This document shows positions 50,169 to 56,947 of a DNA stretch of 57,581 bases, piece by piece. Within the stretch, counting starts at the first letter, position 1, and each line of letters starts with the position of its first letter. Below the pieces are notes generated by a model, which was not told where the DNA came from, did no database searches, and saw only the letters and a program-made list of their open reading frames with translations. The stretch comes from Streptacidiphilus neutrinimicus (GTDB taxonomy: Bacteria > Actinomycetota > Actinomycetes > Streptomycetales > Streptomycetaceae). The DNA lies in contig NZ_BBPO01000019.1 in the NCBI RefSeq assembly GCF_000787815.1, positions 1 through 57,581 on the forward strand. Reading direction: 5' to 3'. A program made the position numbers and the translations under genes.

Positions 50169-50897
50169 TCAGCCGATGTGACCGCCGATCAGGTGGCCGA
50201 GCAGGAAAGTCACACCCGCCGCGGCGCCGCCCAGCAGCAGCTGACGCAGACCGGAGAACCACCAGCTGCGCGCCGTCACCTTGCTGACCACCGCGCCGGC
50301 CGCGAAGAGGCCCACCGCCGCGATGCCCACCGCCGGGAGCAGGGAGGTCGCGCCGAGCAGGTAGGGCAGCAGCGGGAGCAGCGCGCCGAGCGCGAAGGCG
50401 GTGAAGGAGGAGACCGCCGCGACGAGCGGGGACGGCAGGTCGTCCGGGTCGATGCCCAGCTCCTCGCGGGCGTGCACCTCGAGGGCGCGCTCCGGGTCCG
50501 CGCTCAGCTGCTGGGCGACCTCGAAGGCCAGCTTCGGCTCGACGCCGCGCTCGACGTACAGCTGGGCCAGCTCGGCCAGCTCCTCCTGCGGGTTGCGCTC
50601 GAGCTCACGCCGCTCCAGCGCCAGCTCGGCCTGGACCATCTCGCCCTGCGAGGCGACCGAGGTGTACTCCCCCGCAGCCATGGAGAACGCGCCCGCCGCA
50701 AGCCCCGCGAGGCCCGTCAGCACGATCACGTTGTGGTTCGCGCTGCCGCCGACGACGCCGGACATGAGCGCGAAGTTGGACACCAGGCCGTCCATCGCTC
50801 CGAAGACCGCCGGGCGGAGCCAACCGCCGTTCACGTCGCGGTGGTCGTGCTTGTAGGCCTCGGCGGTCTCGGCTATGTCCTGGGCGCTCATCGTCAT
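50169..50897 (-). CDS. VIT1/CCC1-family transporter (iron/manganese)
   Basis: The protein has 242 residues with the five-helix VIT layout. TM1 follows RPAVFGAMDGLVSNFALMSG and TM2 is VIVLTGLAGLAAGAFSMAAGEYTSVASQ. The cytoplasmic metal-binding loop is rich in Glu (LALERRELERNPQEELAELA and VHAREELGIDPDD). Three further helices follow (about 150-242). VIT proteins move ferrous iron or manganese out of the cytoplasm. The start is uncertain: ATG at 50897 is used; ATG 50891 and GTG 50906 are alternatives. Two iron-box-like palindromes stand 46 and 86 bases upstream, suggesting control by a DtxR/IdeR/DmdR-type regulator. Confidence 0.88.
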   Translation of the reverse strand: MTMSAQDIAETAEAYKHDHRDVNGGWLRPAVFGAMDGLVSNFALMSGVVGGSANHNVIVLTGLAGLAAGAFSMAAGEYTSVASQGEMVQAELALERRELERNPQEELAELAQLYVERGVEPKLAFEVAQQLSADPERALEVHAREELGIDPDDLPSPLVAAVSSFTAFALGALLPLLPYLLGATSLLPAVGIAAVGLFAAGAVVSKVTARSWWFSGLRQLLLGGAAAGVTFLLGHLIGGHIG

Positions 50898-50942
50898 CGT
50901 GGTCACGCCCAGGAAGCTAACGCTTCCGGAGATTTGTTTCCA

Positions 50943-50961
50943 GCAAGGCAGGACTGCCTTA
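50943..50961. promoter_or_regulatory. Iron box 1 (DtxR/IdeR-like) upstream of the VIT gene
   Basis: On the minus strand TAAGGCAGTCCTGCCTTGC fits the 19-bp DtxR-family frame TWAGG...CCTWA, with perfect inner arms aaggcag/ctgcctt and a mismatch only at the outer end. It ends 46 bases before the chosen ATG. Confidence 0.5.
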
Positions 50962-50982
50962 CCAGTGCGCTGACCTGCGAAG

Positions 50983-51001
50983 TTAGGCATCCCTTGCCTA
51001 A
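50983..51001. promoter_or_regulatory. Iron box 2 (DtxR/IdeR-like) upstream of the VIT gene
   Basis: ttaggcatcccttgcctaa has perfect 7-bp arms and a 5-bp centre, the 19-bp geometry of the DtxR/IdeR/DmdR iron box (TTAGG...CCTAA). Its centre is 40 bp from that of box 1, about four helical turns. Confidence 0.65.
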
Positions 51002-51019
51002 GGGGGCGCTCCGGGGCCG

Positions 51020-51703
51020 CTACGCGGCGACCGCCTCGCCGAGCCGCCCGTCGACCATCTCCAGCACCCGGTCCGCCGTCGCGAGCTGGGCCTTGTCGTG
51101 GGTGACCATCACCGTCGCCGTGCCGTGCTCGCGGGTGATCCGCGCCAGCAGGCCGACGATCTGCTCGCCGCGTTCGTGGTCGAGGGCGGAGGTGGGCTCG
51201 TCGACCAGCAGCACCGACGGCTCGGCGAACAGCGCCCGCGCGATGTTGACCCGCTGGCGTTCGCCCCCGGACAGCTGGTGCGGGCGGCGGTGCTGCTTGC
51301 CGTCGCCGATCCCGACGGAGGCGAGCAGGCTCTCGGCCCGGGCGGCCACGGCGCGCGGCTTCTCGCCGCGCAGGTGGGCGACGGCCTGGAGCTGCTCCAC
51401 CGCCGTGAGCGAGGCCAGCAGGTTGGACTGTTGGAAGACGATCCCGATCCCGTCCCGCCGCAGCGCGGTGCGCTGCTTGTCGTTCAGCGTGGCGGCGTCC
51501 TGGCCGCCGATCAGGACGCGGCCCGAGTCCGGGGTCAGCAGGGTGGCGGCGACGGCCAGCAGGCTGGACTTCCCGGAGCCGGAGGGGCCGACCACGGCGG
51601 TGAACTCGCCGGGGGCGACCTCGAGGGTGACGCCGTCCAGCGCGGTCAGGCGCCGGTCCCCGTCGGGGTAGGTGAGGACGATGTCGGAGAGGACGAGGCT
51701 CAT
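51020..51703 (-). CDS. ABC transporter ATPase (MacB/LolD-type)
   Basis: The ATPase has 227 residues. Walker A is GPSGSGKSSLLA, the Q-loop is in IVFQQSNLLASLTAVEQL, the signature is LSGGERQRVNIARAL and Walker B is VLLVDEPTSALD, followed by VTHD. The pattern is that of the MacB/LolD/FtsE group, which drive mechanotransmission or export of peptides, lipids or drugs. The ATG at 51703 overlaps the stop of the permease gene by four bases (atga). It is the second gene of a unit divergent from the two-component system. Confidence 0.9.
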   Translation of the reverse strand: MSLVLSDIVLTYPDGDRRLTALDGVTLEVAPGEFTAVVGPSGSGKSSLLAVAATLLTPDSGRVLIGGQDAATLNDKQRTALRRDGIGIVFQQSNLLASLTAVEQLQAVAHLRGEKPRAVAARAESLLASVGIGDGKQHRRPHQLSGGERQRVNIARALFAEPSVLLVDEPTSALDHERGEQIVGLLARITREHGTATVMVTHDKAQLATADRVLEMVDGRLGEAVAA

Positions 51704-52773
51704 CGGTTGGCTCCCAGCGCGGTCAGCGGGTCGACGGAGGTGATGCGGCGCACGGCGAGGGCCGCGCCGCCGAGGCCCAGCAGGACCATGACGACGACGG
51801 GGACGGCGACCGTCGCCGCGCCGAGGGTGAACGGCATGCCGCTGCCGCCGAGCACCGCTCCGCCCGCGAGGCCGATCAGGGCGCCGGACAGCGCTCCCGC
51901 CGCCAGCATGGCCACGGCCTGGGCCAGCGCGTCGCGGATCAGGTAGCCGCTGGACGCGCCGACCGCCTTGAGCACCGCGATGTCCGCCTTGCGCTGCACC
52001 GTCCACACCGTGAAGAACGCCCCGACGACGAGCGCGCTGACGGCGAAGAGGAAGCCCTGGATCATCTGCAGGCTGCCCTGTTCGGCTGAGTACCCGTCGA
52101 TGCCGGCGAGGGCCGCGTCACGGGAGACCGTCTCGGTGTTCTGGGCCTTGTCCAGCGCGGCGAGGTCGGCGGAACCCGGGTCGACCGCAAGGGCGCCCGG
52201 CTGCTTGGCGCCGGTGGCCAGGGACCAGGTGTCGGGGGTGGTCCAGACGCTGGGCGCGTGGGCGTAGGAGCGGTCCGCGGTGATCGCCGAGACGGTCAGC
52301 GTCCGGCCGCCCACGGACACCTTGTCCCCGACGTGCAGCCCGCTGTCGTCCGCGACCTTCTGGCCGACCGCGACCTGCCCGGGCTGCGGGGCGGTGCCCG
52401 AGACGACGGGCGGCAGCAGATCCGCGGGCGCGCCGAACACGCTGACCGAGATGGCGCCGCTGCCGCCGGTGAGCCGGGACATGGCCACGCCGAAGGGCTC
52501 GACCTTGCCTATGCCGGGCGCGGCGGCGAAGGCCTGCTCCTGCTGGGGGGCGATCCCGCTGTTGCTGAACGACACCTCGGGAGCGGCGCCCTGTGGCGCG
52601 CCGAAGACGATGTCCTTCGCCGGCAGCTGCGCGATCGAGGAGGAGGCGGCCGAGGCGAGACCGCCGGTGAGGCCGTAGAGGAAGACCACGAGCGTGGTGA
52701 TGAGCGTGACGACCGCGCCCATCAGGGCGAAGCGCCCTTTGGCGAAGCGGATGTCACGCAGGGCGACGAACAC
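51700..52773 (-). CDS. FtsX-like ABC transporter permease
   Basis: The permease has 357 residues. TM1 (FALMGAVVTLITTLVVFLYGLTGG) precedes a large extracytoplasmic MacB-like periplasmic domain (about 45-230). Three helices follow: GFLFAVSALVVGAFFTVWTV, LAQAVAMLAAGALSGALIGL and AVPVVVMVLLGLGGAAL. The cytoplasmic loop QRKADIAVLKAVGASSGYL is the FtsX hallmark. The GTG at 52773 is behind ggagtcc. The divergent histidine kinase/regulator pair suggests an envelope-stress or antimicrobial-peptide response module. Confidence 0.9.
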   Translation of the reverse strand: MFVALRDIRFAKGRFALMGAVVTLITTLVVFLYGLTGGLASAASSSIAQLPAKDIVFGAPQGAAPEVSFSNSGIAPQQEQAFAAAPGIGKVEPFGVAMSRLTGGSGAISVSVFGAPADLLPPVVSGTAPQPGQVAVGQKVADDSGLHVGDKVSVGGRTLTVSAITADRSYAHAPSVWTTPDTWSLATGAKQPGALAVDPGSADLAALDKAQNTETVSRDAALAGIDGYSAEQGSLQMIQGFLFAVSALVVGAFFTVWTVQRKADIAVLKAVGASSGYLIRDALAQAVAMLAAGALSGALIGLAGGAVLGGSGMPFTLGAATVAVPVVVMVLLGLGGAALAVRRITSVDPLTALGANR

Positions 52774-52796
52774 GTGGGGACTCCTCGGAGGCGGTC

Positions 52797-52812
52797 GGAC
52801 GATCTGTCGTCC
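52797..52812. promoter_or_regulatory. Inverted repeat in the ABC/two-component divergent promoter region (1)
   Basis: ggacga-tctg-tcgtcc has perfect 6-bp arms, 24 bases upstream of the permease GTG. It could be an operator for the neighbouring LuxR-type regulator. Confidence 0.4.
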
Positions 52813-52865
52813 TCCACACTCGTCCGCGGAAGAGGGTGTTCCATCAGGGAGAGGATGGGTTCCGA

Positions 52866-52883
52866 ATCAACCGAAAGGTTGAT
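52866..52883. promoter_or_regulatory. Inverted repeat in the ABC/two-component divergent promoter region (2)
   Basis: atcaacc-gaaa-ggttgat has perfect 7-bp arms and lies 47 bases upstream of the kinase GTG. It differs in sequence from the repeat at 52797-52812. It may be an operator or a small leader hairpin. Confidence 0.45.
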
Positions 52884-52929
52884 GGCCCGACGGCGCCGGA
52901 CCTCGGCGCCGGGACGTAGGGTCGATGCC

Positions 52930-54297
52930 GTGACCAGCACTCTCCCCGCACAGCACGACCCGGCGCGGATGCCCGCGCTCCGGGTCATGCGGGTCGCGCT
53001 GCACGCCATGTTCTACGTCCTGCTGGTCATCGGCTGCGTGGGCGGCGGCGTCACGTCCTGGGTGCTCTGCGCGGCGCTGGGCGCCACGTACGCCTTCGGC
53101 GGCTTCTTCGCCCGGCCGGAGGCCACTCGGCGGGACGGCCTGCTCTGGCTGGCGGCCGTCACCGTCCTGTGGGTGGCCCTGGCGGCCGAGTCCCCGGGCG
53201 CCGGCTACGTGGCCTTCCCGCTCTACTTCCTCTACCTGCACCTGCTGCCGCCGCGCTGGTCGCTGCCCTCGGTCGCGCTGCTGACGGGCGTCGTCGTCGC
53301 GGCGCAGTCCACCACCTCCGGCGGGCTGACGGCGGCCAAGGTGATAGGGCCGTGCGCGGGCGCCGCGGTGGCGGTGCTCACGGCCTACGGCTACGCCGGC
53401 CTGTACCGCGAGAGCCGCCGTCGCCAGGCCCTGATCGACGACCTGGTCCGCACCCGGGACGAGCTGGCCGAGTCGCAGCGCGAGGCCGGTCGCCTCGCGG
53501 AGCGCGCCCGGCTGGCCCGGGAGATCCACGACACGCTCGCCCAGGGGCTCTCCTCGATCGTGCTGCTGGCCCGCTCGGCGGAGTCGGCGCTGCCCGCGGG
53601 GGCGGACGCCGCGGCCGAGCGGGTGCGCGAGATCGGCGCCACCGCCGGGGAGAACCTGACCGAGGCGCGCCGCTTCGTCGCCGCGCTGACGCCGCCGTCG
53701 CTCCAGGACGCCACGCTGCCCGAGGCGCTGCGCCGGGTCACCGCCGGCTGCGGGCCTGTCCCGCAGGTCGCCTTCCACCTCGACGGGGAGCCCTGTCCGC
53801 TGCCGGTGGAGGCCGAGGTGGCCCTGCTGCGCCTGACCCAGGAGGCGCTGGCGAACGTCCAGCGCCACGCCCGAGCCCAGCGGGCCGCGGTCACCCTCGC
53901 CTACCTCGACGACCAGGTGACGCTCGACGTCTTCGACGACGGCGTGGGCTTCGCCCCCGACGCGCCCGCGGGGGCCGCGGGCATCGCCGGCGCCGGGGGC
54001 CCGTCCGGCGGGCCGCGCTTCGGCCTGCACGGCATGCGGGAGCGGATCGCCGAGCTCGGCGGCACGCTCACCATCGAGTCCGCTCCGGGCGAGGGCACAG
54101 CCGTCGCCGCCGCCATCCCGCTGCACGGCCCGTCGGCCCCGGCCGCCGCTCCGACCCAGAGCACTCCCCCCGCGCAGGCCGCTCCCTCGGCGCAGGCGGC
54201 TCCCCCGGTGCGGGCCGCCGCCTCTGCCCAGGCCCCGACCACACCGGCGGCCGCGCCCGCGCCCGCCCGGCCCCACCCCGTGGAGCGCGCCTCGTGA
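52930..54297 (+). CDS. Sensor histidine kinase (HisKA_3 type)
   Basis: The kinase has 455 residues. Four to six short helices (about 20-155) form a membrane sensor without a large outer loop. A coiled linker leads to RLAREIHDTLAQGLSSIVLL with phospho-acceptor His200. The ATPase has LLRLTQEALANVQRHARAQR (N box), VFDDGVGF and GPRFGLHGMRERIAELGG (G2). The last ~50 residues are Pro/Ala/Gln-rich repeats (variants of TPPAQAAPSAQAAPP). The GTG at 52930 is chosen; an ATG at 52855 would extend it over the operator-like repeat. It overlaps the regulator gene by four bases. Confidence 0.9.
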   Translation: MTSTLPAQHDPARMPALRVMRVALHAMFYVLLVIGCVGGGVTSWVLCAALGATYAFGGFFARPEATRRDGLLWLAAVTVLWVALAAESPGAGYVAFPLYFLYLHLLPPRWSLPSVALLTGVVVAAQSTTSGGLTAAKVIGPCAGAAVAVLTAYGYAGLYRESRRRQALIDDLVRTRDELAESQREAGRLAERARLAREIHDTLAQGLSSIVLLARSAESALPAGADAAAERVREIGATAGENLTEARRFVAALTPPSLQDATLPEALRRVTAGCGPVPQVAFHLDGEPCPLPVEAEVALLRLTQEALANVQRHARAQRAAVTLAYLDDQVTLDVFDDGVGFAPDAPAGAAGIAGAGGPSGGPRFGLHGMRERIAELGGTLTIESAPGEGTAVAAAIPLHGPSAPAAAPTQSTPPAQAAPSAQAAPPVRAAASAQAPTTPAAAPAPARPHPVERAS

Positions 54298-54938
54298 TCA
54301 CCGTCGTCCTGGTCGACGACCACCCCGTGGTCCGGCGCGGCCTGCGCGCCCTGCTCGAGGAGCTGCCCGAGCTGCAGCCGGTCGGGGAGGCCGCCGACGG
54401 CGCCGAGGCGCTGCGGCTGCTGGAGCGGCGCGCGGCCGAGGGCAGCCCCCGCCCCGACGTGGTGCTGATGGACCTGCAGATGGGCTCCGGCATGCACGGC
54501 GTGGAGGCCACCCGCCGGATCACCGCGCTGCCCGACGCTCCGGCGGTGCTGATCCTCACCACCTACAGCACCGACGCGGACATCCTCTCCGCCGTCGAGG
54601 CCGGCGCGACGGGTTACCTGCTCAAGGACGCCCCGCCGGAGGAGCTCGCCTCGGCGATCCGCGCCGCTGCCAAGGGCGACACGGTGCTGGCGCCGCCGGT
54701 CGCGGCCCGGCTGCTGGGCCGCTCCCGGCCCGGGCGGCCGGTGCTGTCACCGCGCGAGCTGGAGATCCTGGAGCTGCTGGCCGAGGGCCTGCCCAACCGG
54801 CAGATCTCCAAGCGCCTGTTCATCAGCGAGGCCACGGTGAAGACCCACCTCGTGCACATCTACGACAAGTTGGGCGTCGACAGCCGCACCTCCGCGGTGG
54901 CCGCGGCCATGCAGACGGGGCTGATCCGGGCCCGGTAG
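54294..54938 (+). CDS. LuxR/NarL-family response regulator
   Basis: The protein has 214 residues. The receiver has VVLVDDHPVVRRGLRALLEE and phospho-acceptor Asp60 in DVVLMDLQMG, with Lys in YLLKDAPPEE. The C-terminal HTH is LSPRELEILELLAEGLPNRQ, then SEATVKTHLVHIYDKLGV. The GTG at 54294 overlaps the kinase stop (gtga). It is the cognate partner of the upstream kinase and probably controls the divergent ABC exporter. A hairpin terminator begins inside its last codons. Confidence 0.94.
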   Translation: MITVVLVDDHPVVRRGLRALLEELPELQPVGEAADGAEALRLLERRAAEGSPRPDVVLMDLQMGSGMHGVEATRRITALPDAPAVLILTTYSTDADILSAVEAGATGYLLKDAPPEELASAIRAAAKGDTVLAPPVAARLLGRSRPGRPVLSPRELEILELLAEGLPNRQISKRLFISEATVKTHLVHIYDKLGVDSRTSAVAAAMQTGLIRAR

Positions 54939-54963
54939 TCGACCGGGCGGCCGGATCAGCCCC
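54917..54963. terminator. Terminator overlapping the regulator stop codon
   Basis: ggggctgatccgg (54917-54929) pairs perfectly with 54951-54963, and inside it gcccgg pairs with ccgggc around a 7-base loop; two G are unpaired. The left arm lies in the last coding codons. It is shared with the convergent DsbA-like gene. Confidence 0.85.
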
Positions 54964-54980
54964 GGGGGACACGCTTCGGA

Positions 54981-55859
54981 TCAGGAGTGGCCGGCGCTCG
55001 CGGCCCCCGACGCGGGCGGGTTGTTGTGGGCGGTCGGCGAGGCCAGGGCCTCGGCGCTGGCCGAGGGCATGGTCGCGAGCGGCTTGCCCTTGTTGGCGTT
55101 GTCCACCCAGGTGGTGAAGTTGGCCGGCGAGATGTCCTGGCTGTTGTAGGTCGGGTACGCCGGGGTGCCGTTGAGCAGCACCGTCGGCGTCGAGTTGTAG
55201 CCCGACTTGTCGAAGTCCGACTGCACCGCCGTCACCCAGCTGCCGTAGGTGTTGTTGTTGACGCAGGCCTCGAAGCTCGGCGAGTCCAGGCCGGGCACCT
55301 GCTTGGCCAGGCTGATCAGGATGGACTTGTCCGCCCAGGCGTCGTCCGTCTCCTGCGGCTGGTTGGCGTAGAGGACGTCGTGGTAGTCGTGGAAGCGGCC
55401 GACGTTCTGGGCACAGGCCAGCGCGTTCGCGGCGTTCTTCGACCCCTTGCCGCTGTCGTGGCGGTCGATGAACGAGGCGATGTGGTACTGGATCTGGATC
55501 TTGCCCTGGGCCAGCAGCTGGTTGATCGTGGTCTTCATGCCCGTCTCGAACTGGTCGCAGGCGGGGCAGCGCGGGTCCTCGTAGATGGTGACCGTGCTGG
55601 GCGCGGCCGTCCCGCCGACGGGGATCAGCAGCCTGGTGGTGCCGACGGTTCCGCCGGGCGCGTCCGTGGCGGCGCTGTAGCTGCTGGAGCGGCCGTTCTG
55701 CACCACGATGCCGATCACCACCGCTGCCGCGATGACGACCAGTGTGACGACGATGACGGTGAGTTGGCGCTTCTTGCGGGCCGCGGCCTCCTCCTTGGCG
55801 CGTTCCTCCTGCATGCGCTCGCGCGCGCTGCGCTTGCCGACCTCGTTCTTAGTGCTCAT
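54981..55859 (-). CDS. DsbA-like membrane-anchored thioredoxin-fold protein
   Basis: The protein has 292 residues. A charged N-terminus (KRSARERMQEERAKEEAAAR) precedes one helix (about 33-53), which anchors an extracytoplasmic domain. The domain has the active site DPRCPACDQFE (CPAC at 98-101), an inserted helical part (GSKNAANALACAQNVGRFHD) and the cis-Pro loop STPTVLLNGTP, the DsbA/DSBA-like oxidoreductase pattern. Two more Cys (CAQN and ACVNN) lie in the insert. The C-terminal ~40 residues are a Ser/Ala/Pro tail. It probably forms or repairs disulfides in exported proteins. A MauE-like gene is 58 bases upstream. Confidence 0.88.
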   Translation of the reverse strand: MSTKNEVGKRSARERMQEERAKEEAAARKKRQLTVIVVTLVVIAAAVVIGIVVQNGRSSSYSAATDAPGGTVGTTRLLIPVGGTAAPSTVTIYEDPRCPACDQFETGMKTTINQLLAQGKIQIQYHIASFIDRHDSGKGSKNAANALACAQNVGRFHDYHDVLYANQPQETDDAWADKSILISLAKQVPGLDSPSFEACVNNNTYGSWVTAVQSDFDKSGYNSTPTVLLNGTPAYPTYNSQDISPANFTTWVDNANKGKPLATMPSASAEALASPTAHNNPPASGAASAGHS

Positions 55860-55917
55860 CAGATCTTCTGTTCTGTCGGACTGTTGACTTGAGTCGGGGT
55901 CGGCGCTGACCGCCGCG

Positions 55918-56367
55918 TCACGCGGCCAGCCAGCCGTCGAGCGACAACCGCGTCTTCGGGCGCCAGATCAGCCAGCCCGTCAACAACAGGAAGCCGCAGT
56001 CACGGAGGATCTCCTGCCAGTACTGGGTCCGCGAGGCCGCCACCGCGCCGCCGCCGCCGAAGCAGCCGCAGTCGATGGAGATCCCGCGGGCCCAGACCGA
56101 GGCGATCGAGGCGATGTAGACCAGCAGCAGCACCCCCGAGAGGACGGCGGCGATCCGCGTCCCCAGGCCGACCAGGAGCAGAAGCGCGAGCGCGAGCTCG
56201 AGGAACGGCAGACCATAGCCGAACGGCTTCACCAGCGCCTCGGGCAGGATCCGGTAGACCCGCACGGCCTGTGCCGCGGCCTGGGGATCGGAGATCTTCG
56301 CGAGCCCCGCCCAGGCCCACACGATCGCCAGGGCGATGCGCACGGCCGTGCCGATCCAGGCCGTCAC
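55918..56367 (-). CDS. MauE/DoxX-family membrane protein
   Basis: The protein has 149 residues and four helices (about 3-22, 48-68, 72-92 and 120-140). The extracytoplasmic end of helix 3 carries ISIDCGCFGGGG, a Cys100-x-Cys102 pair that is the probable redox centre in MauE-like proteins. The GTG at 56367 follows ggagggggagc; an ATG at 56451 would add 28 hydrophilic residues. It is probably cotranscribed with the DsbA-like gene downstream and may exchange electrons with its CPAC site. The electron partner inside the membrane is unknown. Confidence 0.85.
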   Translation of the reverse strand: MTAWIGTAVRIALAIVWAWAGLAKISDPQAAAQAVRVYRILPEALVKPFGYGLPFLELALALLLLVGLGTRIAAVLSGVLLLVYIASIASVWARGISIDCGCFGGGGAVAASRTQYWQEILRDCGFLLLTGWLIWRPKTRLSLDGWLAA

Positions 56368-56454
56368 GGCGCTCCCCCTCCCCGACCCGGGCAACCCTCG
56401 CCCGGCCCGGTCAATTGGGAGCAATCCTGCCTTGTGTTCCTTAACGGACATGCG

Positions 56455-56802
56455 TCATTCTCCGCAATTCGCAGCATTCTCCACATAGCGCTGGAGCGCG
56501 GACGGGTCGTCGAGCAGCTCCGGGTGCGCCCCGGGTCGACTTCGTCGCCCGTCGACCCACGGTTCCCAGTAGAGCGTGCGCGCCTCGGAGTCGAACGCCG
56601 TCGACCGCAGCCCCGGCACGTGCACGGCCACGGCCGGCAGCCGGTCGGCGATGAACCCGTCCGCGTCCTCGTGGCCCCGGCTGGCCAGGAGCAGGGCGTG
56701 GAACAGCGGGAATCCCCCGTGGACGAGCGCGACGCGCGCCGCGACGGCGGCGGCCACAGCACTGGAACCGGGCAGACGTTCGTGGAGTGAAGGCTCGATC
56801 AT
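56455..56802 (-). CDS. Small protein of unknown function
   Basis: I do not recognise the family. The 115-residue protein begins MIEPSLHERLPGSSAVAAAV and includes ALVHGGFPLFHALLLASRGH, FDSEARTLYWEPWVDGRRSR and a C-terminal LQRYVENAANCGE. Third codon positions are mostly G or C, which supports real coding. There is no signal peptide or membrane helix. The frame stays open to 56892, but that would read through the trpA terminator hairpin, so I start at the ATG at 56802; no ribosome site is clear. It lies between trpA and the MauE-like gene on the same strand. Confidence 0.55.
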   Translation of the reverse strand: MIEPSLHERLPGSSAVAAAVAARVALVHGGFPLFHALLLASRGHEDADGFIADRLPAVAVHVPGLRSTAFDSEARTLYWEPWVDGRRSRPGAHPELLDDPSALQRYVENAANCGE

Positions 56803-56858
56803 CCAGTGGACGAGCGCCTGATGACGGGCGATCAGGCTGCGGCGCACGCGGCAACACG

Positions 56859-56890
56859 GAGGGGGCGCGGACCGAAGTCCGCGCCCCCTC
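56859..56890 (-). terminator. trpA terminator
   Basis: gagggggcgcggac and gtccgcgccccctc form a perfect 14-bp stem around cgaa, 58 bases beyond the trpA stop. Confidence 0.9.
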
Positions 56891-56947
56891 ACCAGGCGTC
56901 CGCCGTGCCTGCCGTGTCGGCTTTCGCCCGACTGGCCTGACCGCCCG

